Positions 45,009 through 54,152 are shown, numbered from the stretch's first letter. The stretch: 64,000 bases of DNA from Streptomyces bambusae (GCF_020532645.1 NZ_JAJAUZ010000018.1:61509-125508); one strand, 5' to 3'. Numbers and translations are program-made. Notes: generated from the sequence alone by a model not told the origin.

Positions 45009-46007
45009 TCAGACGAACGCCAGGTTCACGATCCAGAAGCTCAGCGCGGCCACCAGGGCCGCCGCCGGCATCGTGATGAACCAGCCGAGGATGATGTTCT
45101 TCGCCACGCCCCAGCGGACCGCGTTCACCCGCTTCGTGGCACCCACACCCATGATCGCGGAGGTGATCACGTGGGTGGTGGAGATCGGCGCGTGGAACAG
45201 GAACGCCGAGCCGAACATGATCGAGGCGCCCGTGGTCTCCGCGGCGAAGCCCTGCGGCGGGTCCAGCTCGATGATCTTGCGGCCCAGCGTGCGCATGATG
45301 CGCCAGCCGCCGGCGTACGTACCGAGCGACAGCATCACCGCACAGGCGATCTTCACCCACACCGGGATCGGGTCGCCGGCCGCCTCGACGTCCGCGATGA
45401 CCAGCGCCATCACGACGATGCCCATCGTCTTCTGGGCGTCCTGGAGACCGTGCCCGAGCGCCATGCCGGCCGCCGAGACGGTCTGCGCGATGCGGAAGCC
45501 CCGCTTGGCCCGGTGCGGGTTGGTACGCCGGAAGAGCCACAGGATGACGACCATCACCAGGTAACCGGCCACCAGGCCGACCACCGGGGACACGAACATC
45601 GGGATGACGACCTTCTCGATGACACCGGACCAGATGACGTCCGTGCCGCCGGCCAGCGCCGCACCCACCATGCCGCCGAACAGGGCGTGCGAGGAGGACG
45701 AGGGCAGCCCGAAGTACCAGGTGATCAGGTTCCAGACGATCGCGCCGACCAGCGCCGCGAAGAGGATCCACATGCCCCGGTTGCCGTGGGGCGTCTCGAT
45801 CAGGCCCTCGCTGACCGTCTTGGCCACCCCGCTGCCGAGGAAGGCACCGGCGAGGTTCATCACCGCGGCCATCGCCAGGGCCGCGCGCGGGGTCAGCGCC
45901 CGCGTGGAGACCGAGGTCGCGATGGCGTTCGCGGAGTCGTGGAAGCCGTTGGTGTACGTGAAGCCGAGCGCGACACCGATGGTCACGACCAGCGCAAAGG
46001 TGTCCAC
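45009..46007 (-). CDS. pit: Low-affinity inorganic phosphate transporter Pit
   Basis: A 332-residue PiT-family permease with about ten helices. The two inverted-repeat signatures are visible: GFTYTNGFHDSANAIAT near the N-terminus and GHGLQDAQKTMG in the second half. Imports metal-phosphate with protons. The GTG start is 5 bp after the stop of the PhoU-like gene, which forms its operon partner. Confidence 0.95.
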   Translation of the reverse strand: MDTFALVVTIGVALGFTYTNGFHDSANAIATSVSTRALTPRAALAMAAVMNLAGAFLGSGVAKTVSEGLIETPHGNRGMWILFAALVGAIVWNLITWYFGLPSSSSHALFGGMVGAALAGGTDVIWSGVIEKVVIPMFVSPVVGLVAGYLVMVVILWLFRRTNPHRAKRGFRIAQTVSAAGMALGHGLQDAQKTMGIVVMALVIADVEAAGDPIPVWVKIACAVMLSLGTYAGGWRIMRTLGRKIIELDPPQGFAAETTGASIMFGSAFLFHAPISTTHVITSAIMGVGATKRVNAVRWGVAKNIILGWFITMPAAALVAALSFWIVNLAFV

Positions 46008-46012
46008 GAGGT

Positions 46013-46633
46013 TCAGGACTCCTTGACCGCGATGGTCTCCACCGTGTTGGCGACGTGCTCGAACGCGTCAGCCGCCTCTTCGAGCACGTCCACGATCTGC
46101 TTGAGCTTCAGCACCTCGATGGCGTCGTAGTTGCCGTTGAAGAGGTGCGCGAGCAGCTTGCGGTGGATCTGGTCGGCCTGGTTCTCCAGCCGGTTGACCT
46201 CGATCCAGTACTCGGTGAGGTTGTCCATCGTCCGCAGGTGCGGCATGGCCTCCGCGGTCAGCTCGGCCGCCCGCGCCAGCACCTCGATCTGCTGCTCGAC
46301 ACCCTTCGGCAGCTCCTCGACGTTGTAGAGGACGACGAGGTCGACCGCCTCCTCCATGAAGTCCATGATGTCGTCGAGCGACGAGGCGAGGGAGTAGATG
46401 TCCTCGCGGTCGAACGGCGTGATGAAGGACGAGTTCAGCTGGTGGAAGATCGCGTGCGTGGCGTCGTCACCCGCGTGCTCCGCCGCCCGCATCCGCTCCG
46501 CGATCTCGGCCCGGGCGGAGGTGTCCGCTCCGAGCAGTTCCATCAGGAGCTTCGAGCCCGTGACGATGTTGTCCGCGGATGCGGCGAACATGTCGTAGAA
46601 GCTCGTCTCCCTGGGGGTCAGACGAAATCGCAC
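46013..46633 (-). CDS. DUF47/PhoU-like protein, Pit partner
   Basis: A 206-residue helical protein of the DUF47 family (TPRETSFYDMFAASADNIV, then ITPFDREDIYSLASSLDDIMDF split by a helix bend). DUF47 proteins accompany Pit transporters and probably regulate them as PhoU does for Pst. GTG start with a GAGGAC site. Transcribed ahead of pit. Confidence 0.93.
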   Translation of the reverse strand: MRFRLTPRETSFYDMFAASADNIVTGSKLLMELLGADTSARAEIAERMRAAEHAGDDATHAIFHQLNSSFITPFDREDIYSLASSLDDIMDFMEEAVDLVVLYNVEELPKGVEQQIEVLARAAELTAEAMPHLRTMDNLTEYWIEVNRLENQADQIHRKLLAHLFNGNYDAIEVLKLKQIVDVLEEAADAFEHVANTVETIAVKES

Positions 46634-46775
46634 GTGAGGTCCTCGGGGTATCGGATTCGGTCACGCTGATGCTAGGCGCATCCACCGGCCACGGCTAACC
46701 GGCCGTTCCCGAGTGTCCTCCATCAGGCACAGTGGGGAGCAAGACCCCTGCCCGTTCAGGCAAAGCCCGGTAGCC

Positions 46776-46794
46776 TATACCCATGAGGGGTATA
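46776..46794. promoter_or_regulatory. CsoR operator before csoR
   Basis: TATACCC and GGGTATA flank 5 bp (ATGAG), matching the copper CsoR operator pattern of TATACCC-type half sites with a G/C tract. It lies 27 bp before the csoR start, so csoR should be autoregulated. Confidence 0.8.
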
Positions 46795-46820
46795 CGTCCC
46801 CAGGTGACCACGGAGGACCC

Positions 46821-47168
46821 ATGACCACCACCGAGACCGCCGGCGACACCGGAACCACGGGCCACGCCCCCGCCGAGGACGCGGCCGTGCACGGCTACCA
46901 CCACCAGAAGGACGAGCACCTCAAGCGCCTCCGCCGGATCGAGGGGCAGATCCGCGGCCTCCAGCGCCTCGTCGACGAGGACGTCTACTGCATCGACATA
47001 CTCACGCAGGTTTCGGCCAGCACGAAGGCGCTCCAGTCCTTCGCCCTCCAGCTCCTGGAAGAGCACCTGCGGCACTGCGTCGCCGACGCGGCCGTCAAGG
47101 GCGGCGCGGAGATCGACGCCAAGGTCGAGGAGGCCACCAAGGCCATCGCCCGCCTGCTGCGCACCTGA
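46821..47168 (+). CDS. csoR: Copper-sensing repressor CsoR
   Basis: A 115-residue helical regulator with the Cu(I) ligand set C57, H82, C86 (VYCIDI and EHLRHC). HHQKDEHLKRLRRIEGQIRGL is the DNA-contact helix of the family. The disordered first 20 residues are Thr/Gly-rich. No copper exporter lies next to it, as in S. coelicolor. GGAGG site upstream of the ATG. Confidence 0.93.
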   Translation: MTTTETAGDTGTTGHAPAEDAAVHGYHHQKDEHLKRLRRIEGQIRGLQRLVDEDVYCIDILTQVSASTKALQSFALQLLEEHLRHCVADAAVKGGAEIDAKVEEATKAIARLLRT

Positions 47169-47213
47169 GGGGCGTCACGGGGTGCTGCGTACCGGGCACG
47201 GGGTCCGTTGCGG

Positions 47214-47375
47214 CTATGCGCAGCGGACCAGGAGGACCTCGTCGATCCGGTCCAGGCTGAGCCGCTCCTCGTCGGCGTCGGAGGCCGCGATGATCAGCTC
47301 ACCGCACAGCTCGATCTCGGCGAGGGCCACGCGGTCCTGGTCAGTCGTCCTCCCGGCTGCCGGAGTCACGTGCAT
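47214..47375 (-). CDS. Small acidic hypothetical protein
   Basis: A 53-residue acidic protein with one Cys in EIELCGELIIAASDADEERL and another at the C-terminal RCA. An AGGAGGAGG site precedes the ATG. It resembles short hypothetical proteins common in Streptomyces (recalled). Function unknown. Confidence 0.7.
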   Translation of the reverse strand: MHVTPAAGRTTDQDRVALAEIELCGELIIAASDADEERLSLDRIDEVLLVRCA

Positions 47376-47505
47376 CACCCTCCTCCTGCCGCTGGCGGCA
47401 TCGGTCACCGGATCCTCAGCGTAAGGAGCCCGGCACCGCCCGCGCATGACACGGATGGACCATTTCCGGCTACCCGCCCCGGCCGTTTGAGCCAGCGGCC
47501 GTACC

Positions 47506-47565
47506 AGGCCCGTCGTCGGACTCCTGCCTGCCCCGGGCGACGCCGGGAGTTCGACGACAGGCCCT
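47506..47565. terminator. Terminator after the lipoprotein gene
   Basis: About 19-bp stem with three mismatches (47507-47524 with 47545-47564) overlapping the minus-strand stop of the lipoprotein gene. Confidence 0.65.
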
Positions 47566-48424
47566 AGTCGGCGATCTTCCCGGCGAAGATGTCCCGGCTC
47601 GGCGGCAGCTGCACCGTCACCGGCGTGCCGAAGCCGAACAGCAGGGTGGTCGAGGAGACGTCCACCGGCCCGTTGTTCACGTAGCTGAACCGGTGCCGGA
47701 CCTTCCGCAGCAGCCCCGCCTCGTCGAGGTAGGCATCGAAGGGCACGGTGTCCTTGCTGAACCCTTTCGCCGCGGCCGCCAGCGCGGCCCGCGCGTGCGG
47801 GGAGGCGCTGCGGGCGGCCCGCCCGATGTCGGTGGTCCCGCGGTAGTGCCGCACCTTCGTACCGGCCAGCTCGGTCTCCCCGACGTACGTGACGTCCTGC
47901 GCCCCGCGCAGCAGCTCGGCGGCGGCCAGCGGGTCGGTGGCGCCGCCGGTGACCAGGTTGCCGTCCCTGAGGGAGGTGGTGTCCACCCGGACCCACTTGT
48001 CGGCGGGCACGCCGGCGCCGCGGTTCTTCATGTAGAGCGCGCCGGGGGCCAGCAGCTCGGTGATCGGCCGGTGCCCGGTCCTGCCCGTCACGTCGGCGGG
48101 CAGCATGACGAGCAGCTGCCCGAGCCGGTTGCGGAAGTCGACCCCGCCCTCGCCGCGGATCGTGACGCGGGTGCCGCCGGTCGCCATCTCCATCGCCGTC
48201 CGCGCCCGGGCGCTGCCGGCCCGGGTCAGCATGTCGGCGGCGCCGCGCACCGCCTCGGTGCCGTCTGCCGGGGGCTGCTCGCCGGTACCGCAGCCGGCGG
48301 CGGCTCCGACCACTCCGAGTGCCGCCGCGGCGGCGATCCACGCGCCGCCCGTGCGGCTGTGCCGCTGCACCACCATCGCCTGCCAACCCCCAACGCGTGA
48401 CCGCTTCTTGCCCGAGGTCCCCAC
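47564..48424 (-). CDS. LppX/LprG-like lipoprotein
   Basis: A 286-residue lipoprotein with lipobox AAGC after a hydrophobic stretch (WIAAAAALGVVGAAAGC) and a domain like the mycobacterial LppX/LprAFG lipid carriers (half-barrel; GQLLVMLPADVTG, RHYRGTTDIGRAAR, FDAYLDEAGLLRKVRHRFSY). GTG start at 48424 has a strong GGGGGAG site but makes a long signal; ATG at 48376 would give a conventional one. Probably shuttles a lipid in the envelope. Confidence 0.85.
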   Translation of the reverse strand: MGTSGKKRSRVGGWQAMVVQRHSRTGGAWIAAAAALGVVGAAAGCGTGEQPPADGTEAVRGAADMLTRAGSARARTAMEMATGGTRVTIRGEGGVDFRNRLGQLLVMLPADVTGRTGHRPITELLAPGALYMKNRGAGVPADKWVRVDTTSLRDGNLVTGGATDPLAAAELLRGAQDVTYVGETELAGTKVRHYRGTTDIGRAARSASPHARAALAAAAKGFSKDTVPFDAYLDEAGLLRKVRHRFSYVNNGPVDVSSTTLLFGFGTPVTVQLPPSRDIFAGKIAD

Positions 48425-48472
48425 CCGCTCCCCCTAACGAGCCCGGGGGGTCCCCCGTCACGGCGCGGCCGG

Positions 48473-48478
48473 TACCGT
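48473..48478 (+). promoter_or_regulatory. Leaderless -10 element for the 52-residue protein
   Basis: TACCGT is followed by 6 nt and the GTG at 48485. Confidence 0.45.
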
Positions 48479-48484
48479 GGTGGT

Positions 48485-48643
48485 GTGGACCCGCACCCTG
48501 CCGACGCGCACGAGACCACCACTTCCGAGCGGGGCTCCTTCTGCACCGCCCGCTGCTCCTGCGGCTGGCGCGGCCCGGCCCGCCGCTCCCGGGACCTGGC
48601 CCGCAAAGACGCCACCGCCCACGCCACCGACCCCTCCCGCTGA
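48485..48643 (+). CDS. 52-residue Cys-containing hypothetical protein
   Basis: A short basic protein with three close cysteines in SFCTARCSCGWRG and an Arg/Lys helix (RRSRDLARKDATAHA). It resembles short proteins found widely in Streptomyces (recalled). The Cys cluster could bind zinc with the nearby His. Leaderless GTG start. Divergent from the lipoprotein gene. Confidence 0.65.
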   Translation: MDPHPADAHETTTSERGSFCTARCSCGWRGPARRSRDLARKDATAHATDPSR

Positions 48644-48773
48644 CGGGGCGCCGCGATCCTCAAAGACCGGTGGCTCCGCCCCCGGACCCCCGCGCCTCAA
48701 ACGCCGGCGAGGCTGGATTCCACCCGGCAGCATCCGGCTCCCAGCCGCGGCAGGGACAGCCGAAGTCCGGGCA

Positions 48774-48899
48774 GGGGGCACACTCAGCCCGTCCGACGCT
48801 TGAGGACCGGGGCCCGGGGGCACACTCAGCCCGTCCGGCGTTTGAGGACCGGGGCCCGGGGGCACTCTCAGCCCGTCCGACGCTTGAGGACCGGGGCCC
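48774..48899 (+). repeat. 42-bp tandem repeat, three copies
   Basis: Exact 42-bp period at 48774, 48816 and 48858; each unit contains AGCCCGTCCG then RCGYTTGAGGACCGGGG. Degenerate pieces extend on both sides (48660-48720 and 48900-48970, partly inverted). The same core occurs in the 70-bp array near 53 kb. It fills the 393-bp gap between two small genes. Confidence 0.92.
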
Positions 48900-49036
48900 G
48901 GGGCGGAGCCCCGAAATCAAGCCCCGCCGGCGTTTGAGGCGCGGGGTCCGGGGCGGAGCCCCGTGAAGGGGGGACGGGGTCGCCCGTCCGGACACCCCCG
49001 GTGGACGCCACGCCACCACACCGGTGCCCTGGTGTC

Positions 49037-49282
49037 ATGCCACTCCGCCGACTCACCGTCCTGGCCGCCGCCACCGCCTACGCCCTCGCCCCCCACACGG
49101 CAGCCGCGCACCAGCAGAACCCGCCCCCCACGCAGCACCCCCGGCACCCCACCGCCACCGCAGACGGCCCGGCAGACGTGGCCCTCGCCATCGGCACGAC
49201 CACCGCCGCGGCCACCGCCACGGCCCTCTGGCTCCGCTCACGGCACCGCCGTGACGCCCGCCAGTCGGACGGCGAGACCTGA
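49037..49282 (+). CDS. Small secreted or membrane protein
   Basis: An 81-residue reading frame with a signal-like start (MPLRRLTVLAAATAYALA), a Pro/His-rich stretch and a second hydrophobic segment (ADVALAIGTTTAAATATALW) ending in basic residues. Coding looks likely by composition, but there is no clear ribosome-binding site and no recognised family. Confidence 0.5.
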   Translation: MPLRRLTVLAAATAYALAPHTAAAHQQNPPPTQHPRHPTATADGPADVALAIGTTTAAATATALWLRSRHRRDARQSDGET

Positions 49283-49287
49283 CCGCG

Positions 49288-49980
49288 TCAGGCCGCGAGC
49301 CCCCGCTCGGAAGCTCCCTGATCCTGACTCAGATCCATCGCCGGCAACCGCTCCACCCGCCGCGACCGCACCAGCAGCCGCAACCGCGGCGTCCGCGCCA
49401 CCGCCCGCACCACCGGGCTCAGCAGCGCGAGGGCCAGCGGCGCCAGCAGCAGCACCACGGCCGTCCCGAGCGCCAGGCCGCCCACCACGTCCGTCGGGTA
49501 GTGCACGCCCATGAACACCCGGAAGAGCCCTTCGAGGAGCGCCAGCCCGATCCCGACCAGCCCGAGCCGCCGGTTCGCGACGAACAGCCCGACCCCCAGC
49601 GCCATCGCCAGCGTCGCGTGATCGCTCACGAACGAGAAGTCGCTCTTGCCCGGCGCCAGGACGTCCAGCCCCTCGTGCGACTTGAACGGCCTCGGCCGGC
49701 CGACGAATTCACGGAGCGGCACGTTCACCAGCAGCGCGAGACCCGCCGCCAGCGGCGTCCACACCAGCGCCGTGAACGATTCGACCGCCGCCGCCTCGCC
49801 CTGCCGCCGCGCCCCGCGCCAGCACCACAGCACGAGCAGCACCAGGCCGAGCAGGATGCCGTACTCGCCGACGATCCCGAGGATCCGGTCGAGCCAGCCG
49901 GGAGTGCTCTCCGCAAGGCCGTTGATGCGGTAGAGCAGGCTTACGTCGGGGTTCGACCCGCCCGTTGCGAGTGCAGCCAT
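49288..49980 (-). CDS. PAP2-family membrane phosphatase
   Basis: A 230-residue phosphatase with five to six helices and the three PAP2 motifs: REFVGRPRP, FVSDHATLA (Asp where PSGH has Gly) and RVFMGVHYPTDVVGG. It fits undecaprenyl-pyrophosphate or phosphatidate phosphatases. Just downstream (5 bp) of a convergent small gene. ATG at 49980. Confidence 0.9.
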   Translation of the reverse strand: MAALATGGSNPDVSLLYRINGLAESTPGWLDRILGIVGEYGILLGLVLLVLWCWRGARRQGEAAAVESFTALVWTPLAAGLALLVNVPLREFVGRPRPFKSHEGLDVLAPGKSDFSFVSDHATLAMALGVGLFVANRRLGLVGIGLALLEGLFRVFMGVHYPTDVVGGLALGTAVVLLLAPLALALLSPVVRAVARTPRLRLLVRSRRVERLPAMDLSQDQGASERGLAA

Positions 49981-50170
49981 GGTGGTGTGGCCCCTTGCCC
50001 TTGCCTTGTCCCCTGCGGACGCACGCCGGTGTGCGCCCCTTCGCGCCCCCGGTGATCAAACCCCCCGGACCATGGAACGCCCGTTCTGGCGCGTACGTTC
50101 CACTCTCCACCGAATGATCACTCCAACGTTATCCAAGAGTGACTCATCACCGCAGCTCAGGGCCCGAGCG

Positions 50171-51199
50171 TTACGGAGCGTCGCCAACTCCCGGCGCGGC
50201 CGCGGCCCGTACCGGCAGCGCCTCCGCGCCGTCCTTCGTCACCCGGGTCGCGCCGAAGTAGTCGGGCGTGTCGATCTTGTCGAACCGGATCACCGCTCCC
50301 GTGAACGGAGCGTTGATCATGTACCCGCCGCCGACGTACAGCCCGACGTGCCGGATCTCCCGAGAGTTCGTCAGATCGTCGGAGAAGAACACCAGGTCGC
50401 CGGGGAGCAGTTCGTCCCGCGACGGGTGCGGCCCCGCGTTGTACTGGTCGTTGGCCACCCGCGGCAGCTCCACGCCCACCGTCCGGTACGCGGCCTGCGT
50501 GAGCCCCGAGCAGTCGAACCGGCCGTTCTGCTCGGGCGTTCCGTTGCCGCCCCACAGGTACGGCGTGCCCAGCTTCTTCTGCGCGAAGTAGATCGCACCG
50601 GCCGCCTGCCGGGACGGCGCGATCCGCCCCACCGGCCGCTCGAAACTCTCCGCGAGGGTGGTGATGACCTTCACGTAGTTCTGCGTCTCGCGGTACGGCG
50701 GCACCCCGCGGTACTTGAGCACCGCGCCCGGCCCCGCGTTGTAGGCGGCGAGCATGTTCTTCACCGGGTCGCCCGGCACGTTCTTCACGTCGGCCGCGAG
50801 CGAGCAGTCGTACGAAGCGGCCGACGGGATCGCGTCCTTGGGATCCCAGATGTCCCGGTCCCCGTCCTTGTCCCCGTCGATGCCGTGGATCCGCCAGGTG
50901 TCGGGGATGAACTGCGCGATGCCCCGCGCGTCGGCCGGGCTCACGATGTCCGGGTCCCAGCCGCTCTCCTGGTAGAGCTGCGCGGCGAGCAGCGCCGGGT
51001 TGAGGGCCGGACAGAGGTTCCCCCAGGTCTGCACGAGGGAGGTGTACTTGGCCGGCACCGCCCCCTTGGCCAGCCCGGCGAACCGCCCCCCGCCCGTCAT
51101 GATCCCGGCGGCGGCCGAGTACGTGCCGACGACGAGCAGCACGATGAAGCAGAAGAACACCGCGGTCCCGACCCCACTGGCCACCCAGAATCTGCGCAC
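50171..51199 (-). CDS. Bifunctional lytic transglycosylase / NlpC-P60 endopeptidase
   Basis: A 342-residue membrane-anchored wall hydrolase. One N-terminal helix (about 9-32), an SLT-like transglycosylase domain (about 55-190: LYQESGWDP with catalytic E78, ARGIAQFIPDTW, MLAAYNAGPGAV) and an NlpC/P60 domain (about 205-335: FDCSGLTQAAY, REIRHVGLYVG). This pairing is typical of the wall-opening enzyme of Gram-positive type IV secretion/conjugation systems. It lies 4 kb from the secretion-like cluster and probably serves it. GTG start. Confidence 0.9.
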   Translation of the reverse strand: MRRFWVASGVGTAVFFCFIVLLVVGTYSAAAGIMTGGGRFAGLAKGAVPAKYTSLVQTWGNLCPALNPALLAAQLYQESGWDPDIVSPADARGIAQFIPDTWRIHGIDGDKDGDRDIWDPKDAIPSAASYDCSLAADVKNVPGDPVKNMLAAYNAGPGAVLKYRGVPPYRETQNYVKVITTLAESFERPVGRIAPSRQAAGAIYFAQKKLGTPYLWGGNGTPEQNGRFDCSGLTQAAYRTVGVELPRVANDQYNAGPHPSRDELLPGDLVFFSDDLTNSREIRHVGLYVGGGYMINAPFTGAVIRFDKIDTPDYFGATRVTKDGAEALPVRAAAAPGVGDAP

Positions 51200-51349
51200 C
51201 CGTCAACCCTCCCCCATCGCACACCCCTTCACAGCAGTTTGGCGCACTCGTGTCCGACCGTCTCCCCCACCCGGCGCAGACCGGCCCCCGGACGCAGGGG
51301 CTCCGCCCCGGCTCGGGAAGGGGCACGGCCGGAAGAGCCCAGCGGGGTC

Positions 51350-52144
51350 CTAGCGCGGCGCGATGAACAGCGACTGCGCGCTGCGCCCCACCGGCCCCTT
51401 CTCGTCGTGCAGCTGCGCGTCCGCGAGGCCGATCCCGCCCGGATCCACGCTCGTACGGGCCGCCACGCACACCCACTCCCCCACCGGATACCGGTGCAGG
51501 TGCACGGACAGATCGGCGTTCACGAACACGTGCCGGCCGAAGTCGAGGACGTTGCTGATCCCGTTCCCGGAATCGGCGGCGACGAGCACCCGGTCCAGCG
51601 GACGCGGCGCGTCCCCGGCCACCAGCGGCACCCGCATCCGCAGCCAGCACTTCCCCGGCCCCAGCTCCAGGAACGCGCCGTCGGCGAACCGCATCTCCAT
51701 CGCCGTGTGGTAGCCGACCTCCCACGGCACGGGGTAGAACGGCGCCTGCGCCAACTCCCCCGGCGCGGTGACCAGCGGCCCCTGCACCACCGCCGGCCCC
51801 GGCGCGGCCAGCGTCCGGATCCGCAGCGCCCGCGCGAGCATCACCGGCGCGTCCGCGCCCTCGGGGGTGAGCGCGGCCTCCACCAGCTCCGTGCTGCGGC
51901 CCGCCCGCAGCACGGTCGTGGTCACGGACACCGGGGCGATCGGGACCGGGCGCAGGATCTCGTACGTGATCCGCGCGATCCGCATGTCCGTACGGCCCCC
52001 GGGGCGTTCCCCGACGGCCCGGCCGAGCAGCGCGGCGGGCGGGCCGGCGTGCTGGGAGCCCGGGTCCCAGGGACCCCGGGTGTGCCCGGTCGAGCGGTAG
52101 CGGCCCTCGTCGGTCCGCTCGTAAAACGCCGCCACGTCGGCCAT
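51350..52144 (-). CDS. Acyl-CoA thioesterase-like double-hotdog protein
   Basis: A 264-residue protein with two hotdog folds (about 1-120 and 130-264), as in TesB-like thioesterases. QHAGPPAALLGRAVGE and SVTTTVLRAGRSTELVEAAL represent the first, DLSVHLHRYPVGEWVC the second. Probably hydrolyses an acyl-CoA; substrate unknown. Confidence 0.85.
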   Translation of the reverse strand: MADVAAFYERTDEGRYRSTGHTRGPWDPGSQHAGPPAALLGRAVGERPGGRTDMRIARITYEILRPVPIAPVSVTTTVLRAGRSTELVEAALTPEGADAPVMLARALRIRTLAAPGPAVVQGPLVTAPGELAQAPFYPVPWEVGYHTAMEMRFADGAFLELGPGKCWLRMRVPLVAGDAPRPLDRVLVAADSGNGISNVLDFGRHVFVNADLSVHLHRYPVGEWVCVAARTSVDPGGIGLADAQLHDEKGPVGRSAQSLFIAPR

Positions 52145-52236
52145 GCCGCGTCCTCCCCGTACGTCTGGTGGTCCCCTGCCGGGCCCGCCCGAACGCTACC
52201 GCCGGGTAACCACGTGCGGCCAGGGTCCTCCGCGGG

Positions 52237-52845
52237 TCAGCGGGCGAACCCCAGGCCCACGCCGAGGCCGACGAGCACCGACCCGATGGCCCGGTTCAGC
52301 GCCTTCTGGGCCTTGAGCATGCGGTTGCGCAGGCGCGCGTCGGAGAAGAAGAGGGCGACCGCCCCGAACCAGGCCAGGTGCGCGAACGACATGAAGAGGC
52401 CGTATCCCGCCTGCTGCCAGACCGGCGTACCGGGGTTCACGACCTGCGTGAACGTCGAGACGACGAAGAGGGTGGTCTTCGGGTTGAGGACGTTGGTCAG
52501 GAACCCGCTGCGCAGTGCCCCCAGCGGGCTGAGCTGCGGCTTCGACTCCAGATCCACGGTGAGGTCGGCGCGCGCCCGGAAGGTCCGTACGCCGATGTAG
52601 ACCAGGTACGCGGCGCCGGCGAGCTTGATCGCGGTGAACAGGGCGGTCGAGGAGGCGATCAGCAGGCCGACGCCGAGCATGGTGTAGGTGACGTGCACGA
52701 GCACTCCGGCGGCGACCCCGGCGGCGGCGAGCAGACCGGTGGGCCGGCCGTAGAGGTAGCTGTTGCGGACCACCATCGCGAAGTCCGCGCCGGGACTTAT
52801 GACGGCGAGCACGGTGATGACGGCCACGGCGATCAATTCAGTCAT
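52237..52845 (-). CDS. LysE/RhtB-family amino-acid exporter
   Basis: A 202-residue exporter with six helices. Family motifs are SPGADFAMVVRNS near the start, GAAYLVYIGVRTFR and FLTNVLNPKTTLF. Exports an amino acid or homoserine-lactone-like compound; substrate unknown. ATG at 52845. Confidence 0.92.
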   Translation of the reverse strand: MTELIAVAVITVLAVISPGADFAMVVRNSYLYGRPTGLLAAAGVAAGVLVHVTYTMLGVGLLIASSTALFTAIKLAGAAYLVYIGVRTFRARADLTVDLESKPQLSPLGALRSGFLTNVLNPKTTLFVVSTFTQVVNPGTPVWQQAGYGLFMSFAHLAWFGAVALFFSDARLRNRMLKAQKALNRAIGSVLVGLGVGLGFAR

Positions 52846-52900
52846 CCCCCGATGCTCCCTCCTCCCCCACACCGCCTCAACGCCTTTCCGAGGCTTTGAG

Positions 52901-53110
52901 CCTCCCCGCAACCCCCAGCCCGTCCGACGCTTGAAGACCGGGGCACGGAGCACAGCCCGGAACCTCTGAGCCTCCCCGCAACCCCCAGCCCGTCCGGCGC
53001 TTGAGGACCGGGGTGCGGGGCAGAGCCCCGAACCTCTGAGCCTCCCCGCAACCTCCAGCCCGTCCGGCGCTTGAGGACCCGGGTGCGGGGCAGAGCCCCG
53101 AAGCTTTGAG
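52901..53110 (+). repeat. 70-bp tandem repeat, three copies
   Basis: Units begin CCTCCCCGCAACC at 52901, 52971 and 53041; a diverged fourth starts at 53111. Each contains CAGCCCGTCCGGCGCTTGAG and a CGGGGCAGAGCCCCG hairpin. Copies 2 and 3 are nearly identical; copy 1 differs at several places. It shares its core with the 42-bp array 4 kb away. It occupies the 400-bp gap before the pentapeptide gene. Confidence 0.92.
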
Positions 53111-53247
53111 CCTCGCCGGCGATTGAGGCGCGGGGTCTGGGGCGGAGCCCCGGTTCGGGAAGGGGCGGGGTGGGGAACAGCCCCGCAGGGACGGCCCGGC
53201 GGCGGGGACAATGGGACCGTACGACCCACCGGCAGGAGAGAACGACC

Positions 53248-54144
53248 GTGCCCGACACCCCCCGCCCGTCAAAGCGGCGCCGCCCCACCCCCCCGGCACC
53301 GGCACCGGCACCGGCACCGGCCCCCATCCCGCCCCGCCCCCACCTCCGCGCCGACTGCCAGAACTGCTTCGCCCTCTGCTGCGCCGCCCTCCCCTTCACC
53401 GCCTCCGCCGACTTCCCCGTCACCAAACCGGCCGGCACCCCGTGCAAGAACCTCAGGACCGACCACCGCTGCGGCATCCACGACCGCCTCAGGGACACCG
53501 GCTGGCGCGGCTGCACCGTCTTCGACTGCTTCGGCGCCGGCCAGCAGATCTCGCAGATCACCTTCGGCGGCCGCGACTGGCGGGAGGACCCGGACACCCG
53601 CCGGGAGATGTTCGACGCCTTCCCGGTCATGCGGATCCTGCACGAACTGCTCTGGTACCTCACCGAGGCCCTCGCCCAGCCGGCCGCCCGCCGCCTCCAC
53701 CCCGACCTCCGCGCCACGCTCGGACAGGTCGAGGAACTGACCCGCGCCGACGCCGCCACCCTCACCACCGCCGACCCGCACCCGCTGCGCGCCCGTACCG
53801 GCGAACTCCTGCGCCAGGTCAGCGAACTGGTCCGGGCCGCCCACACCCCCGGCCGCCGCAAGAACCACCGCGGCGCCGACCTGATGGGCGCCCGCCTCGC
53901 CGGCACCGACCTGCGCGGCGCGGACCTCCGCGGGGCCTACCTGATCGCCGCCGACCTCCAGGGCTGCGACCTGCGCACCGCCGACCTCCTCGGCAGCGAC
54001 CTCCGCGACGCCGACCTCCGCGGCGCGGACCTGACCGGCGCCCTCTTCCTCACCCAGGCCCAGGTCAACGCGGCCCGCGGCGACACCACCACCCACATCC
54101 CCCCGGCCCTCGACCGCCCAAGCCACTGGCAGCCGCCCGCCTGA
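53248..54144 (+). CDS. Cys-rich pentapeptide-repeat protein
   Basis: A 298-residue protein with three parts: a Pro/Ala-rich start ([13 protein letters not shown]); a Cys/His-rich domain (about 32-95: [34 protein letters not shown]) that may hold a metal or cluster; and, after a helical linker, about 12 pentapeptide repeats (about 212-270; ADLRG-type). The repeat part should form a right-handed four-sided helix. GTG start with an AGGAG site. Function unknown; not enough repeats to suggest a DNA mimic with confidence. Confidence 0.88.
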   Translation: MPDTPRPSKRRRPTPPAPAPAPAPAPIPPRPHLRADCQNCFALCCAALPFTASADFPVTKPAGTPCKNLRTDHRCGIHDRLRDTGWRGCTVFDCFGAGQQISQITFGGRDWREDPDTRREMFDAFPVMRILHELLWYLTEALAQPAARRLHPDLRATLGQVEELTRADAATLTTADPHPLRARTGELLRQVSELVRAAHTPGRRKNHRGADLMGARLAGTDLRGADLRGAYLIAADLQGCDLRTADLLGSDLRDADLRGADLTGALFLTQAQVNAARGDTTTHIPPALDRPSHWQPPA

Positions 54145-54152
54145 ACGCAGCG

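Noticed and set aside
48644..53200. CRISPR array or transposon ends in the repeat-rich region
   Set aside because: The repeats are directly abutting tandem units without unique spacers, and no cas gene, transposase or terminal inverted repeat is present.
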